Below, in pieces: positions 17,257 to 25,461 of a stretch of 34,130 bases of DNA. The stretch comes from Bacteroidales bacterium UBA1208 (GTDB lineage Bacteria; Bacteroidota; Bacteroidia; Bacteroidales; P3). The translations under genes were made by a program, and so were the position numbers. The stretch spans positions 1-34,130 of the forward strand of contig DBXQ01000101.1 of assembly GCA_002309955.1 (NCBI GenBank), in the 5' to 3' direction. The stretch's first letter is position 1, and each line of letters opens with the position of its first letter. The notes below the pieces were generated by a model. It saw only the letters and a program-made list of their open reading frames with translations. It made no database searches and was not told the DNA's origin.

Positions 17257-18252
17257 TTAGGGAACATCCACACGATTCAGGATTTCGTTCACAACTTCTT
17301 CGCTTGTGACATTCTCGGCCTCGGCTTCGTAGGTGAGACCAATGCGATGACGCAAAACATCCATGGCCATGGCACGTACATCCTCAGGGATCACATACCC
17401 TCTGCGGCGCATGAAAGCATACGCTTTGGAAGCCAGTGCCAGATTGATGCTTCCACGGGGTGATGCCCCGTAGCTTATCAGACCTTTCAGTTTCGTCAAG
17501 CCATATTGCTCGGGATAACGGGTGGCGAAGATAATATCAGTTATGTAATTCTCAATCTTTTCATCCATGTACACCTCGCGTACAAGGTTGCGGGCTTTCA
17601 GTATATCGGCAGGCGTCAGTATAGGATGCTGTCCAGCATTGTTTCCCATCAGTTGTTGATGCAATATCAGGCGTTCCTCTTCTTTTTGAGGATAGGATAT
17701 CACAACCTTCAACATAAAACGGTCAACCTGGGCTTCGGGTAACGGATAGGTGCCTTCTTGTTCAATGGGATTCTGAGTGGCCATTACCAGGAAAGGCTCC
17801 TCGAGTTTGAAAGTGTTCTCGCCAATGGTCACTTGGCGTTCCTGCATGGCTTCAAGCAATGCGCTCTGCACTTTGGCTGGAGCGCGGTTGATTTCATCGG
17901 CAAGAATGAAATTCGAAAATATGGGACCTTTTTTAACATTAAATGTCTCCGTTTTCTGGCTGTATATCATCGTTCCCAACAAGTCTGCGGGCAATAAGTC
18001 TGGGGTGAATTGTATTCGGCTGAATTTTGCATCAATGGCTTTTGCAAGAGATGTGATGGTCAAAGTCTTTGCCAAACCGGGCACACCTTCCAATAGGATA
18101 TGGCCATTGCTCAGCAACCCAATCATCAACCCTTCTAACATGTGTTTTTGTCCGATGATATTCTTTCTCAATTCGAGCGTCAATGCATCAACAAAAGCAC
18201 TTTCTCGTGCTATACGTTCATTTAGTTCTTGGATATTGACAAAATCTTCCAT
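17257..18252 (-). CDS. moxR: MoxR-type AAA+ ATPase
   Basis: A 331-residue AAA+ protein of the MoxR (AAA_3) family. Walker A is GVPGLAKT at 56-63, Walker B ILADEIN at 116-122, sensor 1 ATQNP at 158-162, followed by the family signature EGTYPLPEAQVDRF at 166-179; the C-terminal lid holds GASPRGSINL. MoxR ATPases act as chaperone-like remodelers of VWA proteins, here presumably BatA, BatB and the DUF58 protein. It is the first gene of the operon, and 269 bp separate it from the divergent T9SS gene. Confidence 0.95.
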   Translation of the reverse strand: MEDFVNIQELNERIARESAFVDALTLELRKNIIGQKHMLEGLMIGLLSNGHILLEGVPGLAKTLTITSLAKAIDAKFSRIQFTPDLLPADLLGTMIYSQKTETFNVKKGPIFSNFILADEINRAPAKVQSALLEAMQERQVTIGENTFKLEEPFLVMATQNPIEQEGTYPLPEAQVDRFMLKVVISYPQKEEERLILHQQLMGNNAGQHPILTPADILKARNLVREVYMDEKIENYITDIIFATRYPEQYGLTKLKGLISYGASPRGSINLALASKAYAFMRRRGYVIPEDVRAMAMDVLRHRIGLTYEAEAENVTSEEVVNEILNRVDVP

Positions 18253-18460
18253 ATATTTTTTATTTAATCATATATCAACCATAAATTCTCTCTCTCATTC
18301 GTTCCGCTTATGTTTGACGAAGAACTTACATTGCAGATAAGACAGAACAATCCTCTTTCAAAATTTTGGTTTGATAACGTGTCCCCATTTTTTTTATTGC
18401 CAAAAAAATACTTTTTTTGTTTTTTTAGCACGAAAAGCTTATTATTATTGAAAAAAAATG

Positions 18461-18468
18461 TATCTTTG
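18461..18468 (+). promoter_or_regulatory. -7 element TATCTTTG of the beta-propeller gene
   Basis: TATCTTTG exactly matches TAnnTTTG, 53 bp before the ATG at 18522. The upstream DNA (18370-18460) is strongly A/T-rich with long T and A runs; a -33 TTTG at the proper distance is not clear. This would give a leader of about 45 nt. Confidence 0.55.
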
Positions 18469-18521
18469 CTAATTAAAAGACTAAAATGAAAATTAAATAT
18501 CTAATTAAATATTAACATCTT

Positions 18522-21500
18522 ATGAAAAGTAGAAAAGTACTTCTCGGCTTGATTGTGGGTTTCTGCGTCTGTCTTGCAGGCACTGCTACAGCCCAAAAAG
18601 CAAATTTTCAAAGCAACAAATTGGTCGAAATCGGTCCCGATAATATCGGTGGTCGTGTCACCTCTATTATTGTCACAAATGCAAGTTCGACGGTTGACTC
18701 TCTGAAGACGTTGTATGCAGGTGCTGCCACAGGCGGTTTGTATACTCGTGGCAACTCCGAACAAGATATATGGAAATATATACCTTGTTATTTGGATGGC
18801 AAAGAGCTTACCCTGCCCATTAGTTCTATGCTTAAGGTCAACGACAGCATCATCCTCATAGCTACTGGCGAAAGCTATTATGCTAAAGGATCTAACCTTA
18901 ACAAAATGGCAGCCATTGGCCGTGGTCTGTTCCTTTTCAATATGAACGACAAAGGTTTCACCCGCCTCGCTCAGACCAACCCTGGCCTCAATCTGGATGC
19001 CGATTTCGCTTCCGTGAATACCATGGCTATGATGAGTGCACAAGGTGTCACCTATGTCTATGTCGCTACACCTAAAGGCCTTTTCCGTTGGGCTATTAGT
19101 CAAGTAAGCGACTGGAACGCCACCCCCCAAAAGGTGTTCGATGGTAATATTCGTTCAGTTGTAGTTTCCAAGCAATACAACCGTGCTTTCTTCTCATGTA
19201 AAGGCGGCCTTTACAAAATCAGCGATGTCATCAATTCTGCCGCACCCGTCAACATCACCGGAAGTTGTGAGGGCTTTGGTGCAGGCACTGCCTATATCGA
19301 CCTCGCCCTTGCCCCCTCCGATGAGAGCTATCTCTACGCTATGGCTTGCAATTCCAATGGCATAATGAAGGGTCTTTATCTCACCCGTAACACCAATTCT
19401 TGGATCCTCCTCACCTCATCCACCGTTACCCCCTTTAATTCTGTCGCCACCGCCAAGACCTCTGGCGCTCTTGCTGTCAGTCCGGTCAACCCTTCGGTAG
19501 TTTATATTGCTGGTGCCAACATCTGGGTCGGTCAAGGCTATGTTGAGAATTCTCCCTATCAATGGACTATGCTCACATCCAACGAGGTCCAACTCAATGT
19601 CGGCGATTATATGGCATATGTATACTCCAATCGTCAGTTTGTTCACTCCGGCATTCATCAAATTGTTCCTCTTGTCTACTGGAATGACCGAATCAACGGC
19701 TTCGTTGAACAATATGTAATCGCTACAGATGGTGGCGTCTTTGTTGACCAGAATGCCAGTAGATTCGTTAATTACAGCCGTGGTTTGAACAATGTCCAAA
19801 TCAATGGTATTGCTGTTTCTCCCGATGGCTCTATTATCAGCGGTGCCAATAGCAATGCATGCCCATTTATCGAGGCTCGTGTTGAGCATGATGGTGGTAA
19901 TAATGACACTACTTGGTATGATGCCAGTGGCACCAATATGAACCACATGGCCAATATCCTCTGGAAGAATGATGGTGGTAAGGTGGCCGCATCTCGTTTT
20001 ATGCAGTATCGTCCTTTCGTCCGTCGCAACATCTTTGTCTCCTCATCCAACGCTTCTATTGGCCGTGCTTATTCCGATTATTCCGACTGGTCTAACACCC
20101 AGACTTGGACCAGCGACGTAGCTTTCATGTCCGACCTTATTGAAGGTGGTCCCGCCATCGGTCAGATTTATCTCTGGGAGACTGACAACAATACTCTTGC
20201 TAACGACAGTCTCACCTTTGTCATTGACACCCTGAGTTTCATTAAACGTAATGGTGTCCGTCACGACCTCTCCCATAACTTCCGCATCCAGGCCGGTGAC
20301 TCCATGATGATTGTTTCTCCCGCTCATGCATCCTATCCTTTCTATCACGTTTTCGACCATAACTTCATTGTTCGCGACGAACTGGTTCAGACAACTCATG
20401 TCCCCTATGCCAGCCGTATGGTTGCTGTTACTGTCGAGAACGATCTTCCTCAGAACACCAATGTCTCCTACTGCTGGTTCCCCAACGACTTCCGTAAAGT
20501 CTTCGACCAGTCCAACGAGACCCGTTTCTGGAGCCATATCTATGGTATCAATGGCGTTTTCAATCCTCACACCTATGTCCGTTATACTGCCATCTCCAAC
20601 GATGGCGACTGCGTCTTTGTCGTTGTTGAGAACGACACCCTCAATCAGTCTTTCATCGCTCGTGTCCGTGGCCTCAATAGTGTCGATTACAATATGAGCG
20701 TTCCTCAAATCCGCGATGCTCTTAACTATAAAATTAGCACACGAGTGTCCGTTATCGACACCATCTTAGTCAATGGTACCGACTACCTGTTTGGCCGTCG
20801 TATCTCTTCCATCTCTGTCGATCCTCGTGCAGGCAAAGATTGCATCATCCTTACCTTTGATGGCTACAACAATGACGCTCCCAATGTGGTCTGCATTGAC
20901 AATGCTTCTTCCGACAACTACCAAATCCGCAACATCCCTCTTCCCACCAGCATTCCTGCTTTCAGCTCCATGGTCGAGTACACCAAGGGTGAGCTTTATG
21001 TCGGAACCGAAGACGGTGTGTTCAAATCCTCCAGCCTTACTTCTCCCAGTTGGACCGAGTATGGCGACTTCCGCGGTGTTCCCGTCACCAGCATGTACCA
21101 GGTCACCTACGACTATCCTATGATTAAACATGTAGGCCACGACGGTGTTAGCGAAGTCCTCTATGTCTATCCCCGCACCAAATGGAGCAAAGCCATGTAC
21201 TTCGGCACCTATGGACGTGGTATCTTCATGGACAGCTCCTATGTTGTCGACCACACCAACGAAATTGTCACTCCCGACGTATATCTCGACATCCCCACTG
21301 TCATCTCCAATAGCGACAATGCAGTCCGCTTCTATCCCAACCCAGCTGTCGACCGTGCCACTATGGAGTTGACCGTCGGTAAAGCAGGCAAGGCCTCTGT
21401 CTATATCTACGACATCACCGGCAAGGTTGTCTACACCGAGAATCTCGGCAGCCTTACCGAAGGTGTCCATACCCACACTGTCGACTGCCAGTCACTGCCT

Positions 21501-21569
21501 CACGGCATGTATCTGGTCAACGTCGTCATCGGAAGCCAGAAAGCCACTTCGAAATTGGTTGTAAGATAA
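18522..21569 (+). CDS. T9SS-exported beta-propeller protein
   Basis: A 1015-residue protein with a signal peptide (MKSRKVLLGLIVGFCVCLAG..., ending TATAQ). The mature N-terminus has the pattern IGPDNIGGRVTSI...LYAGAATGGLY, which is typical of sortilin/BNR-type beta-propellers of T9SS cargo. Further blades contain VYVATPKGLFRW, YIAGANIWVGQG and LYVGTEDGVFKS. The last ~75 residues are a type A sorting domain: VRFYPNPAVDRATMEL, then VYIYDITGKVVY, ending LPHGMYLVNV...KLVVR. It is thus expected to be transported by T9SS and held on or released from the cell surface. The ligand is unknown. It is monocistronic, with its own promoter and terminator. Confidence 0.9.
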   Translation: MKSRKVLLGLIVGFCVCLAGTATAQKANFQSNKLVEIGPDNIGGRVTSIIVTNASSTVDSLKTLYAGAATGGLYTRGNSEQDIWKYIPCYLDGKELTLPISSMLKVNDSIILIATGESYYAKGSNLNKMAAIGRGLFLFNMNDKGFTRLAQTNPGLNLDADFASVNTMAMMSAQGVTYVYVATPKGLFRWAISQVSDWNATPQKVFDGNIRSVVVSKQYNRAFFSCKGGLYKISDVINSAAPVNITGSCEGFGAGTAYIDLALAPSDESYLYAMACNSNGIMKGLYLTRNTNSWILLTSSTVTPFNSVATAKTSGALAVSPVNPSVVYIAGANIWVGQGYVENSPYQWTMLTSNEVQLNVGDYMAYVYSNRQFVHSGIHQIVPLVYWNDRINGFVEQYVIATDGGVFVDQNASRFVNYSRGLNNVQINGIAVSPDGSIISGANSNACPFIEARVEHDGGNNDTTWYDASGTNMNHMANILWKNDGGKVAASRFMQYRPFVRRNIFVSSSNASIGRAYSDYSDWSNTQTWTSDVAFMSDLIEGGPAIGQIYLWETDNNTLANDSLTFVIDTLSFIKRNGVRHDLSHNFRIQAGDSMMIVSPAHASYPFYHVFDHNFIVRDELVQTTHVPYASRMVAVTVENDLPQNTNVSYCWFPNDFRKVFDQSNETRFWSHIYGINGVFNPHTYVRYTAISNDGDCVFVVVENDTLNQSFIARVRGLNSVDYNMSVPQIRDALNYKISTRVSVIDTILVNGTDYLFGRRISSISVDPRAGKDCIILTFDGYNNDAPNVVCIDNASSDNYQIRNIPLPTSIPAFSSMVEYTKGELYVGTEDGVFKSSSLTSPSWTEYGDFRGVPVTSMYQVTYDYPMIKHVGHDGVSEVLYVYPRTKWSKAMYFGTYGRGIFMDSSYVVDHTNEIVTPDVYLDIPTVISNSDNAVRFYPNPAVDRATMELTVGKAGKASVYIYDITGKVVYTENLGSLTEGVHTHTVDCQSLPHGMYLVNVVIGSQKATSKLVVR

Positions 21570-21583
21570 AAACAATTAGATAG

Positions 21584-21620
21584 AAAAAGAGGTACTGGCA
21601 ACTCTCAGTACCTCTTTTTT
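21584..21620 (+). terminator. Intrinsic terminator of the beta-propeller gene
   Basis: AAAAAGAGGTACTG at 21584-21597 pairs with CAGTACCTCTTTTT at 21606-21619 around an 8-nt loop, followed by T-tract. It stands 15 bp past the stop codon and separates this gene from tyrS. Confidence 0.9.
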
Positions 21621-21653
21621 CATATTCATCCATAAATATTATTTGATTATTCG

Positions 21654-22931
21654 ATGCAAACAAACCTTGTACAAGAACTCCAATGGCGCGGCATGATTCA
21701 TGACATTATGCCAGGGACTGAAGAACAACTCAATAAAGAGGTGACCACCGCCTATGTCGGTATTGACCCTACAGCTGACTCTCTCCATATCGGCCATCTG
21801 GTCAGCATCATGCTCCTCAAACACCTTCAGATGGCAGGGCACAAACCCCTTGCCGTTGTCGGTGGTGCCACAGGTATGATTGGCGACCCCTCCTTTAAGG
21901 CGGCAGAACGCAAACTCCTCACCGTCGATGAGGTCCAGCACAATGTCAACTGCATCCGTCAGCAGTTGGCCAAATTCCTCGACTTTGACAATCCTGTCAA
22001 CGGTGCTGAAATTTGCAACAATTACGACTGGATGAAAGACTACCTCTTTCTTGATTTCATCCGTGACGTAGGTAAGCATATCACGGTAAACTATATGATG
22101 ACCAAAGACTCCGTAAAAAAACGTCTCGAAACGGGTCTCTCTTTTACTGAATTCAGCTATCAGCTGCTTCAAGCATACGACTACCTTGTGCTTTACCGCA
22201 CAAAAGGTTGTCGCCTCCAGATGGGTGGCTCCGACCAGTGGGGCAATATAACCACTGGCACTGAGCTTATCCGTCGTATGGAAGGCGGTGAAGCCTATGC
22301 CCTCACCTGTCCGCTCATCACCAAAGCCGACGGCACCAAATTCGGCAAAACCGAAGGTGGCAACGTATGGCTCGATCCTGCCAAGACCAGTCCTTACAAA
22401 TTCTATCAGTTCTGGCTCAACTGCTCCGATGTCGATGCAGCACGCTATATCCGTATCTTCACCCTCCTCAGCCGTGAAGAAATTGAAGAATGTGAACGCC
22501 AACATGCCGAGGCTCCCGAAAAACGCATTCTTCAGCGTGCCTTGGCCAAAGATATCACGTGCCGTGTCCACTCTCAACGTGACTTCGACATGGCTGTATC
22601 TGCCTCCGAACTCCTCTTTGGCAAAGGAACCACCGAACAACTCAACAGCCTCGACCGTGACACAATGCTCTCCGTCTTCGAGGGCGTGCCTCAGTTTACC
22701 GTTGCACGTTCAACCATCTCCGAAGGTGTCAATCTTATCGATTTGGCTGCCGAAACAGGCATGTTCGCCTCCAAGGGCGAGATACGCCGTGAGTTGAAGC
22801 AAAATTCCATCTCAATCAATAAGCAAAAGGTCGGAGAAGACTGTCGTCTCACTTCCGCAGATATCCTCTCCTGTGGCAGTATCCTCATCCAGAAAGGCAA
22901 AAAGACTTATTACCTATTGAATGTAGAATAA
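21654..22931 (+). CDS. tyrS: Tyrosyl-tRNA synthetase
   Basis: A 425-residue class I aminoacyl-tRNA synthetase. The HIGH motif is literally HIGH at residues 45-48 (PTADSLHIGHL), the KMSKS counterpart is KFGKT at 229-233, and the tyrosine-binding region includes GGSDQWGNITTG at 191-202. The C-terminal ~70 residues form the S4-like tRNA-binding domain (GMFASKGEIRRELKQNSISIN). The length is that of bacterial TyrRS of the KFGKT type. It charges tRNA-Tyr in the cytoplasm. The start 34 bp after a terminator implies its own promoter, of which no clean TAnnTTTG match is visible. Confidence 0.97.
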   Translation: MQTNLVQELQWRGMIHDIMPGTEEQLNKEVTTAYVGIDPTADSLHIGHLVSIMLLKHLQMAGHKPLAVVGGATGMIGDPSFKAAERKLLTVDEVQHNVNCIRQQLAKFLDFDNPVNGAEICNNYDWMKDYLFLDFIRDVGKHITVNYMMTKDSVKKRLETGLSFTEFSYQLLQAYDYLVLYRTKGCRLQMGGSDQWGNITTGTELIRRMEGGEAYALTCPLITKADGTKFGKTEGGNVWLDPAKTSPYKFYQFWLNCSDVDAARYIRIFTLLSREEIEECERQHAEAPEKRILQRALAKDITCRVHSQRDFDMAVSASELLFGKGTTEQLNSLDRDTMLSVFEGVPQFTVARSTISEGVNLIDLAAETGMFASKGEIRRELKQNSISINKQKVGEDCRLTSADILSCGSILIQKGKKTYYLLNVE

Positions 22932-22978
22932 ACTTTGATTTTTGTGTCCGACAAATAATCAAAACAATGAATGTACCC

Positions 22979-23020
22979 AACGAGGGTGTCCCATATCTTT
23001 GAGACACCCTCGTTTTATTT
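22979..23020 (+). terminator. Intrinsic terminator of tyrS
   Basis: AACGAGGGTGTC at 22979-22990 pairs perfectly with GACACCCTCGTT at 23003-23014, 12-nt loop, followed by TTATTT. It lies 48 bp past the tyrS stop. Its right arm also matches an IS-like sequence 110 bp downstream. Confidence 0.85.
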
Positions 23021-23134
23021 AACCTATATGGCTTTTCCCTCATATAGACGATTCTCCATGATGAATGTCCACTTATGAAACACTCACCAAACGCTGCCTC
23101 GGCGAGACAGACTCTCAATAGAGGGTGTCTCAAA
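22998..23134. repeat. Complementary 14-mers resembling IS termini
   Basis: TTTGAGACACCCTC at 22998-23011 is the exact complement of GAGGGTGTCTCAAA at 23121-23134. GGGTGTCTCAAAA-type sequences are common as ends of Bacteroidota insertion sequences. The two copies point away from each other's interior, as if the right end of one element and the left end of another were left behind. No transposase fragment lies between them. Confidence 0.35.
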
Positions 23135-23176
23135 AGTCCCATCCATGAGACCTATAACCCCGTAGGGAATACGAAT

Positions 23177-23241
23177 GTTGATATGTTGGATGTTGATAAG
23201 TTGAGAGAATCGCATAACATATCAACATCCAACATATCAAC
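23177..23241. repeat. Perfect 22-bp inverted repeat
   Basis: Arms at 23177-23198 and 23220-23241 are perfectly complementary over 22 bp, with a 21-nt spacer. Each arm is itself built from repeated TTGATRTG/TTGGATG-like words. No T-tract follows on either strand, so it is not a standard terminator, although it lies just past the end of the minus-strand operon. Confidence 0.85.
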
Positions 23242-23266
23242 GGATCAACGATTAATTTCAAAAACC

Positions 23267-23287
23267 TAATGACCAATTTGGGCTAAA
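23267..23287 (+). repeat. 21-bp direct repeat, left copy
   Basis: This copy begins TAATGACCAATTTGGGC and matches the copy at 28496-28516 in 19 of 21 positions (differences A/G and C/T). It overlaps the stop codon of the fimbrillin-like gene. The two copies lie in the same orientation and bracket the three-gene C10 operon. Confidence 0.6.
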
Positions 23288-25229
23288 TAGAAAAATACGG
23301 TCCGAGGCCTTGCTCAGGATTTAGATTTGGTGATTCGGGGTCGAAATTATCCAACTCGTCACTCCAAGGACACAACGTTGTGCTGAATGAATTACCCCAA
23401 CGATCAACATAGTATTGTAAATAGTCAGTTAGCGTAATGCGTCCTCCGGATGGTTCGGCTGCGGCCTGTCGGTAACTAATATATTTAAGATTGTTGAGCG
23501 TATTAGTAACTGGCGGTGCACCAACGGAAAAGAGGTTTTCGTGATAATAGCAATAGTTGATATGGCACTGGCTGCCAACCACGGCACAGATGTCGGCGGT
23601 TTTGCCCTGCACTACGCTCTGTAGCCAATAGACATATCCGGCATAGCAGTTGACTATATAGGAATCACCGTCCGCACATCCTACGATGCCTCCAATATAG
23701 CTATCCGGAACGTATACAAACGAGAGGTCGGTAATATAGGCATTGACAACCGTACTGTTAACCAGATGCCCCACCACTCCTCCAAAGAAATACACATTAT
23801 TGTCCTGGGGGATACTGACTCCCATAAGGCCATATCCCGAATAGCAGTTACTCACAACACCTTTACACCCACTTTCTCCCGTCATCTCACCAACCACATA
23901 TCCGATGTATGCATTGGCAGCACTACACGTCAGATCCATCGCATATGAATGGCACCTGTCGATTGTGGCACCATCAGCATGACCACAGACATTGCCGGCA
24001 AAGACGGTGTTCGGATCGGTTGCTGTCAGATAGATACAATACAGTTCAAGGCGCCTGATAACAGCTCCATGGCTGATATACCCAAATAATCCTACACATT
24101 CATCGCCCTCGATGTGCAAACCATCAATATGATTTCCGTCACCATCAAAATGGCCTGTGAAGTTGTTCGCGTACGTGCCGATGGGATGCAGGGCGGGACT
24201 CCCCCCTGCATCAATATCGTTTGTCATCCGATAGTAAGCACTGGCAAAAGGCTGACAGGACGCACCAATAGGTGCATAACCCATATTCACCAATCGTTCC
24301 ATGGCAGCGAGGTCGTCGTATGAGGAAATCTTATATGGGTTGTTCGCAGTTCCCTGTCCCTTTAGGGTGACGGTATGTGGCGAGTCGAGTTGGATATTGA
24401 TAGGTACCAACATGTTACGCGGAAAGCAGCCTATAGCGTTGTCTGACTGTCGGTGTGTGAACTGGTATAGTGTAAAGTTGCTGCCCGACGATGATGGGTC
24501 GACGGCATCAACTTCGACAGTGAACCTGTTGTAGGGGTATGCGTCGGTTGGAGGCAGCACCACATATACCGTCGCATTACCGCCAGGGGCAATAGTTATT
24601 GGCGAAGTGTCGTCTATCTTTACACTCATGTTTTTACGGTTGTCGCCCTGAGCCGATAACGCGGGGACGTCGCCGTTCAAACCTGTAATTTGGAACATGC
24701 CGCTAAGGGGGGCATGGGTGTTGCTGATGCGTATGGAGGCTATACGAAGGGAACAGGTATGATTGTTATATAGGTTCAATTGTAAGACCATACAGGCATT
24801 ATGAAACGCAATGGCTCCTGTTGCCGAATTTAAGTAAGCAGCCATCACCACTGGAACCTCCCCCTCTCGATAGGTATAGACATCTGGCAGGCAAAGATTG
24901 GTGATAGCAGAACCTGTTGCCACAGTGTTGTCTGTGGCCAAGCTGGCGGGATAGAAGGCAACGTAGCCAGCATCGCTACGAGGTATGCCGCTGATGGTAC
25001 ATTCCCCATCGGCAATATTCACAGCATAACTGTTGTCATTTATCCACACCACATCACCGTTCGACCAACAAGTGAAGCGGTCGTTGTCGATATAGCTCTT
25101 ATCTGCGCTCTTTAGATGTTCTGTGATGGCTTTCAGGGTAACGGCCGTTTCGTCTTTTTGGCACCCTGCGGCAACAATGCTGGCAAGGAGCAATGCACAC
25201 AATGATTTGAAATAGGAAATATGTCTCAT
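23283..25229 (-). CDS. Fimbrillin-like lipoprotein with GLUG-type repeats
   Basis: A 648-residue protein from the ATG at 25229; the longer frame would need a TTG and overlap the upstream gene. The signal peptide MRHISYFKSLCALLLASIV ends in the lipobox AAGC with Cys23, so it is a lipoprotein. Residues ~40-290 resemble a fimbrillin/Mfa-like region (FTCWSNGDVVWINDNSYAV, VAFYPAS, VVLPPTDAYPYNRFTVEV). Residues ~310-600 contain GLUG-type beta-helix repeats: FTGHFDGDGNHIDGL, CVGLFGYISHGAVIRRL, YIGGIVGCADGDSYIVNCYA. A surface adhesin role is a reasonable inference. It begins 4 bp after the 66-residue gene and is the last gene of the operon. Confidence 0.82.
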   Translation of the reverse strand: MRHISYFKSLCALLLASIVAAGCQKDETAVTLKAITEHLKSADKSYIDNDRFTCWSNGDVVWINDNSYAVNIADGECTISGIPRSDAGYVAFYPASLATDNTVATGSAITNLCLPDVYTYREGEVPVVMAAYLNSATGAIAFHNACMVLQLNLYNNHTCSLRIASIRISNTHAPLSGMFQITGLNGDVPALSAQGDNRKNMSVKIDDTSPITIAPGGNATVYVVLPPTDAYPYNRFTVEVDAVDPSSSGSNFTLYQFTHRQSDNAIGCFPRNMLVPINIQLDSPHTVTLKGQGTANNPYKISSYDDLAAMERLVNMGYAPIGASCQPFASAYYRMTNDIDAGGSPALHPIGTYANNFTGHFDGDGNHIDGLHIEGDECVGLFGYISHGAVIRRLELYCIYLTATDPNTVFAGNVCGHADGATIDRCHSYAMDLTCSAANAYIGYVVGEMTGESGCKGVVSNCYSGYGLMGVSIPQDNNVYFFGGVVGHLVNSTVVNAYITDLSFVYVPDSYIGGIVGCADGDSYIVNCYAGYVYWLQSVVQGKTADICAVVGSQCHINYCYYHENLFSVGAPPVTNTLNNLKYISYRQAAAEPSGGRITLTDYLQYYVDRWGNSFSTTLCPWSDELDNFDPESPNLNPEQGLGPYFSI

Positions 25230-25233
25230 AATA

Positions 25234-25434
25234 CTAATCTCCAAAAAAGTTATAGTTATCGCCAAGAGTGCTGAGTTGGTCGTTTCCGAACCGCCCTTGG
25301 TCGTTATTATTATTAAAACGGATAAACACCTCGTCTAAATTCTGTGTAGAATTTTTCACTGAGCCATAATAGCCTTGGTCTACACGGAATGCCACTGTCA
25401 CTATGCGGGGCGAAATATATGTTCTGTTTTCCAT
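25234..25434 (-). CDS. 66-residue protein, possible peptide precursor
   Basis: A small ORF, ATG at 25434, tightly packed between the C10 peptidase (27 bp upstream) and the lipoprotein (4 bp downstream), so it is almost certainly translated. It has no signal peptide or membrane segment. The N-terminal half NRTYISPRIVTVAFRVDQGYYGS follows a pattern (Y-x-x-P-x-x-x-x-V ... then a small-residue step) that I associate with abundant, poorly characterised short proteins of Bacteroidales. The C-terminal half is Asn/Asp/Gly-rich and ends NYNFFGD. No function is known to me; a leader-plus-core precursor or a peptidase partner are both possible. Confidence 0.75.
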   Translation of the reverse strand: MENRTYISPRIVTVAFRVDQGYYGSVKNSTQNLDEVFIRFNNNNDQGRFGNDQLSTLGDNYNFFGD

Positions 25435-25461
25435 AGTAGTCTGATGTTATAAATATATTCA

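Larger units (their letters stand above)
22932..23282. other. 351-bp gap with terminator, IS-like ends and inverted repeat
   Basis: No convincing gene. From left to right it holds the tyrS terminator, a 110-bp stretch bounded by complementary 14-mers, a perfect 22-bp inverted repeat, and the first of two 21-bp direct repeats, which overlaps the stop codon of the fimbrillin-like gene. Only short spurious ORFs cover it. The content suggests an old insertion or recombination site. Confidence 0.6.

Noticed and set aside
18501..21476. Several minus-strand ORFs of 176-236 codons opposite the beta-propeller gene
   Set aside because: All are shadows of a continuous 1015-codon gene with a signal peptide and sorting domain.
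21639..22640. 333-codon minus-strand ORF opposite tyrS
   Set aside because: tyrS has all class I synthetase motifs in the other strand; the antisense product has no recognisable motif.
25230..25265. TTG start for the fimbrillin-like lipoprotein
   Set aside because: It overlaps the 66-residue gene and adds residues before a standard lipoprotein signal; the ATG at 25229 fits.
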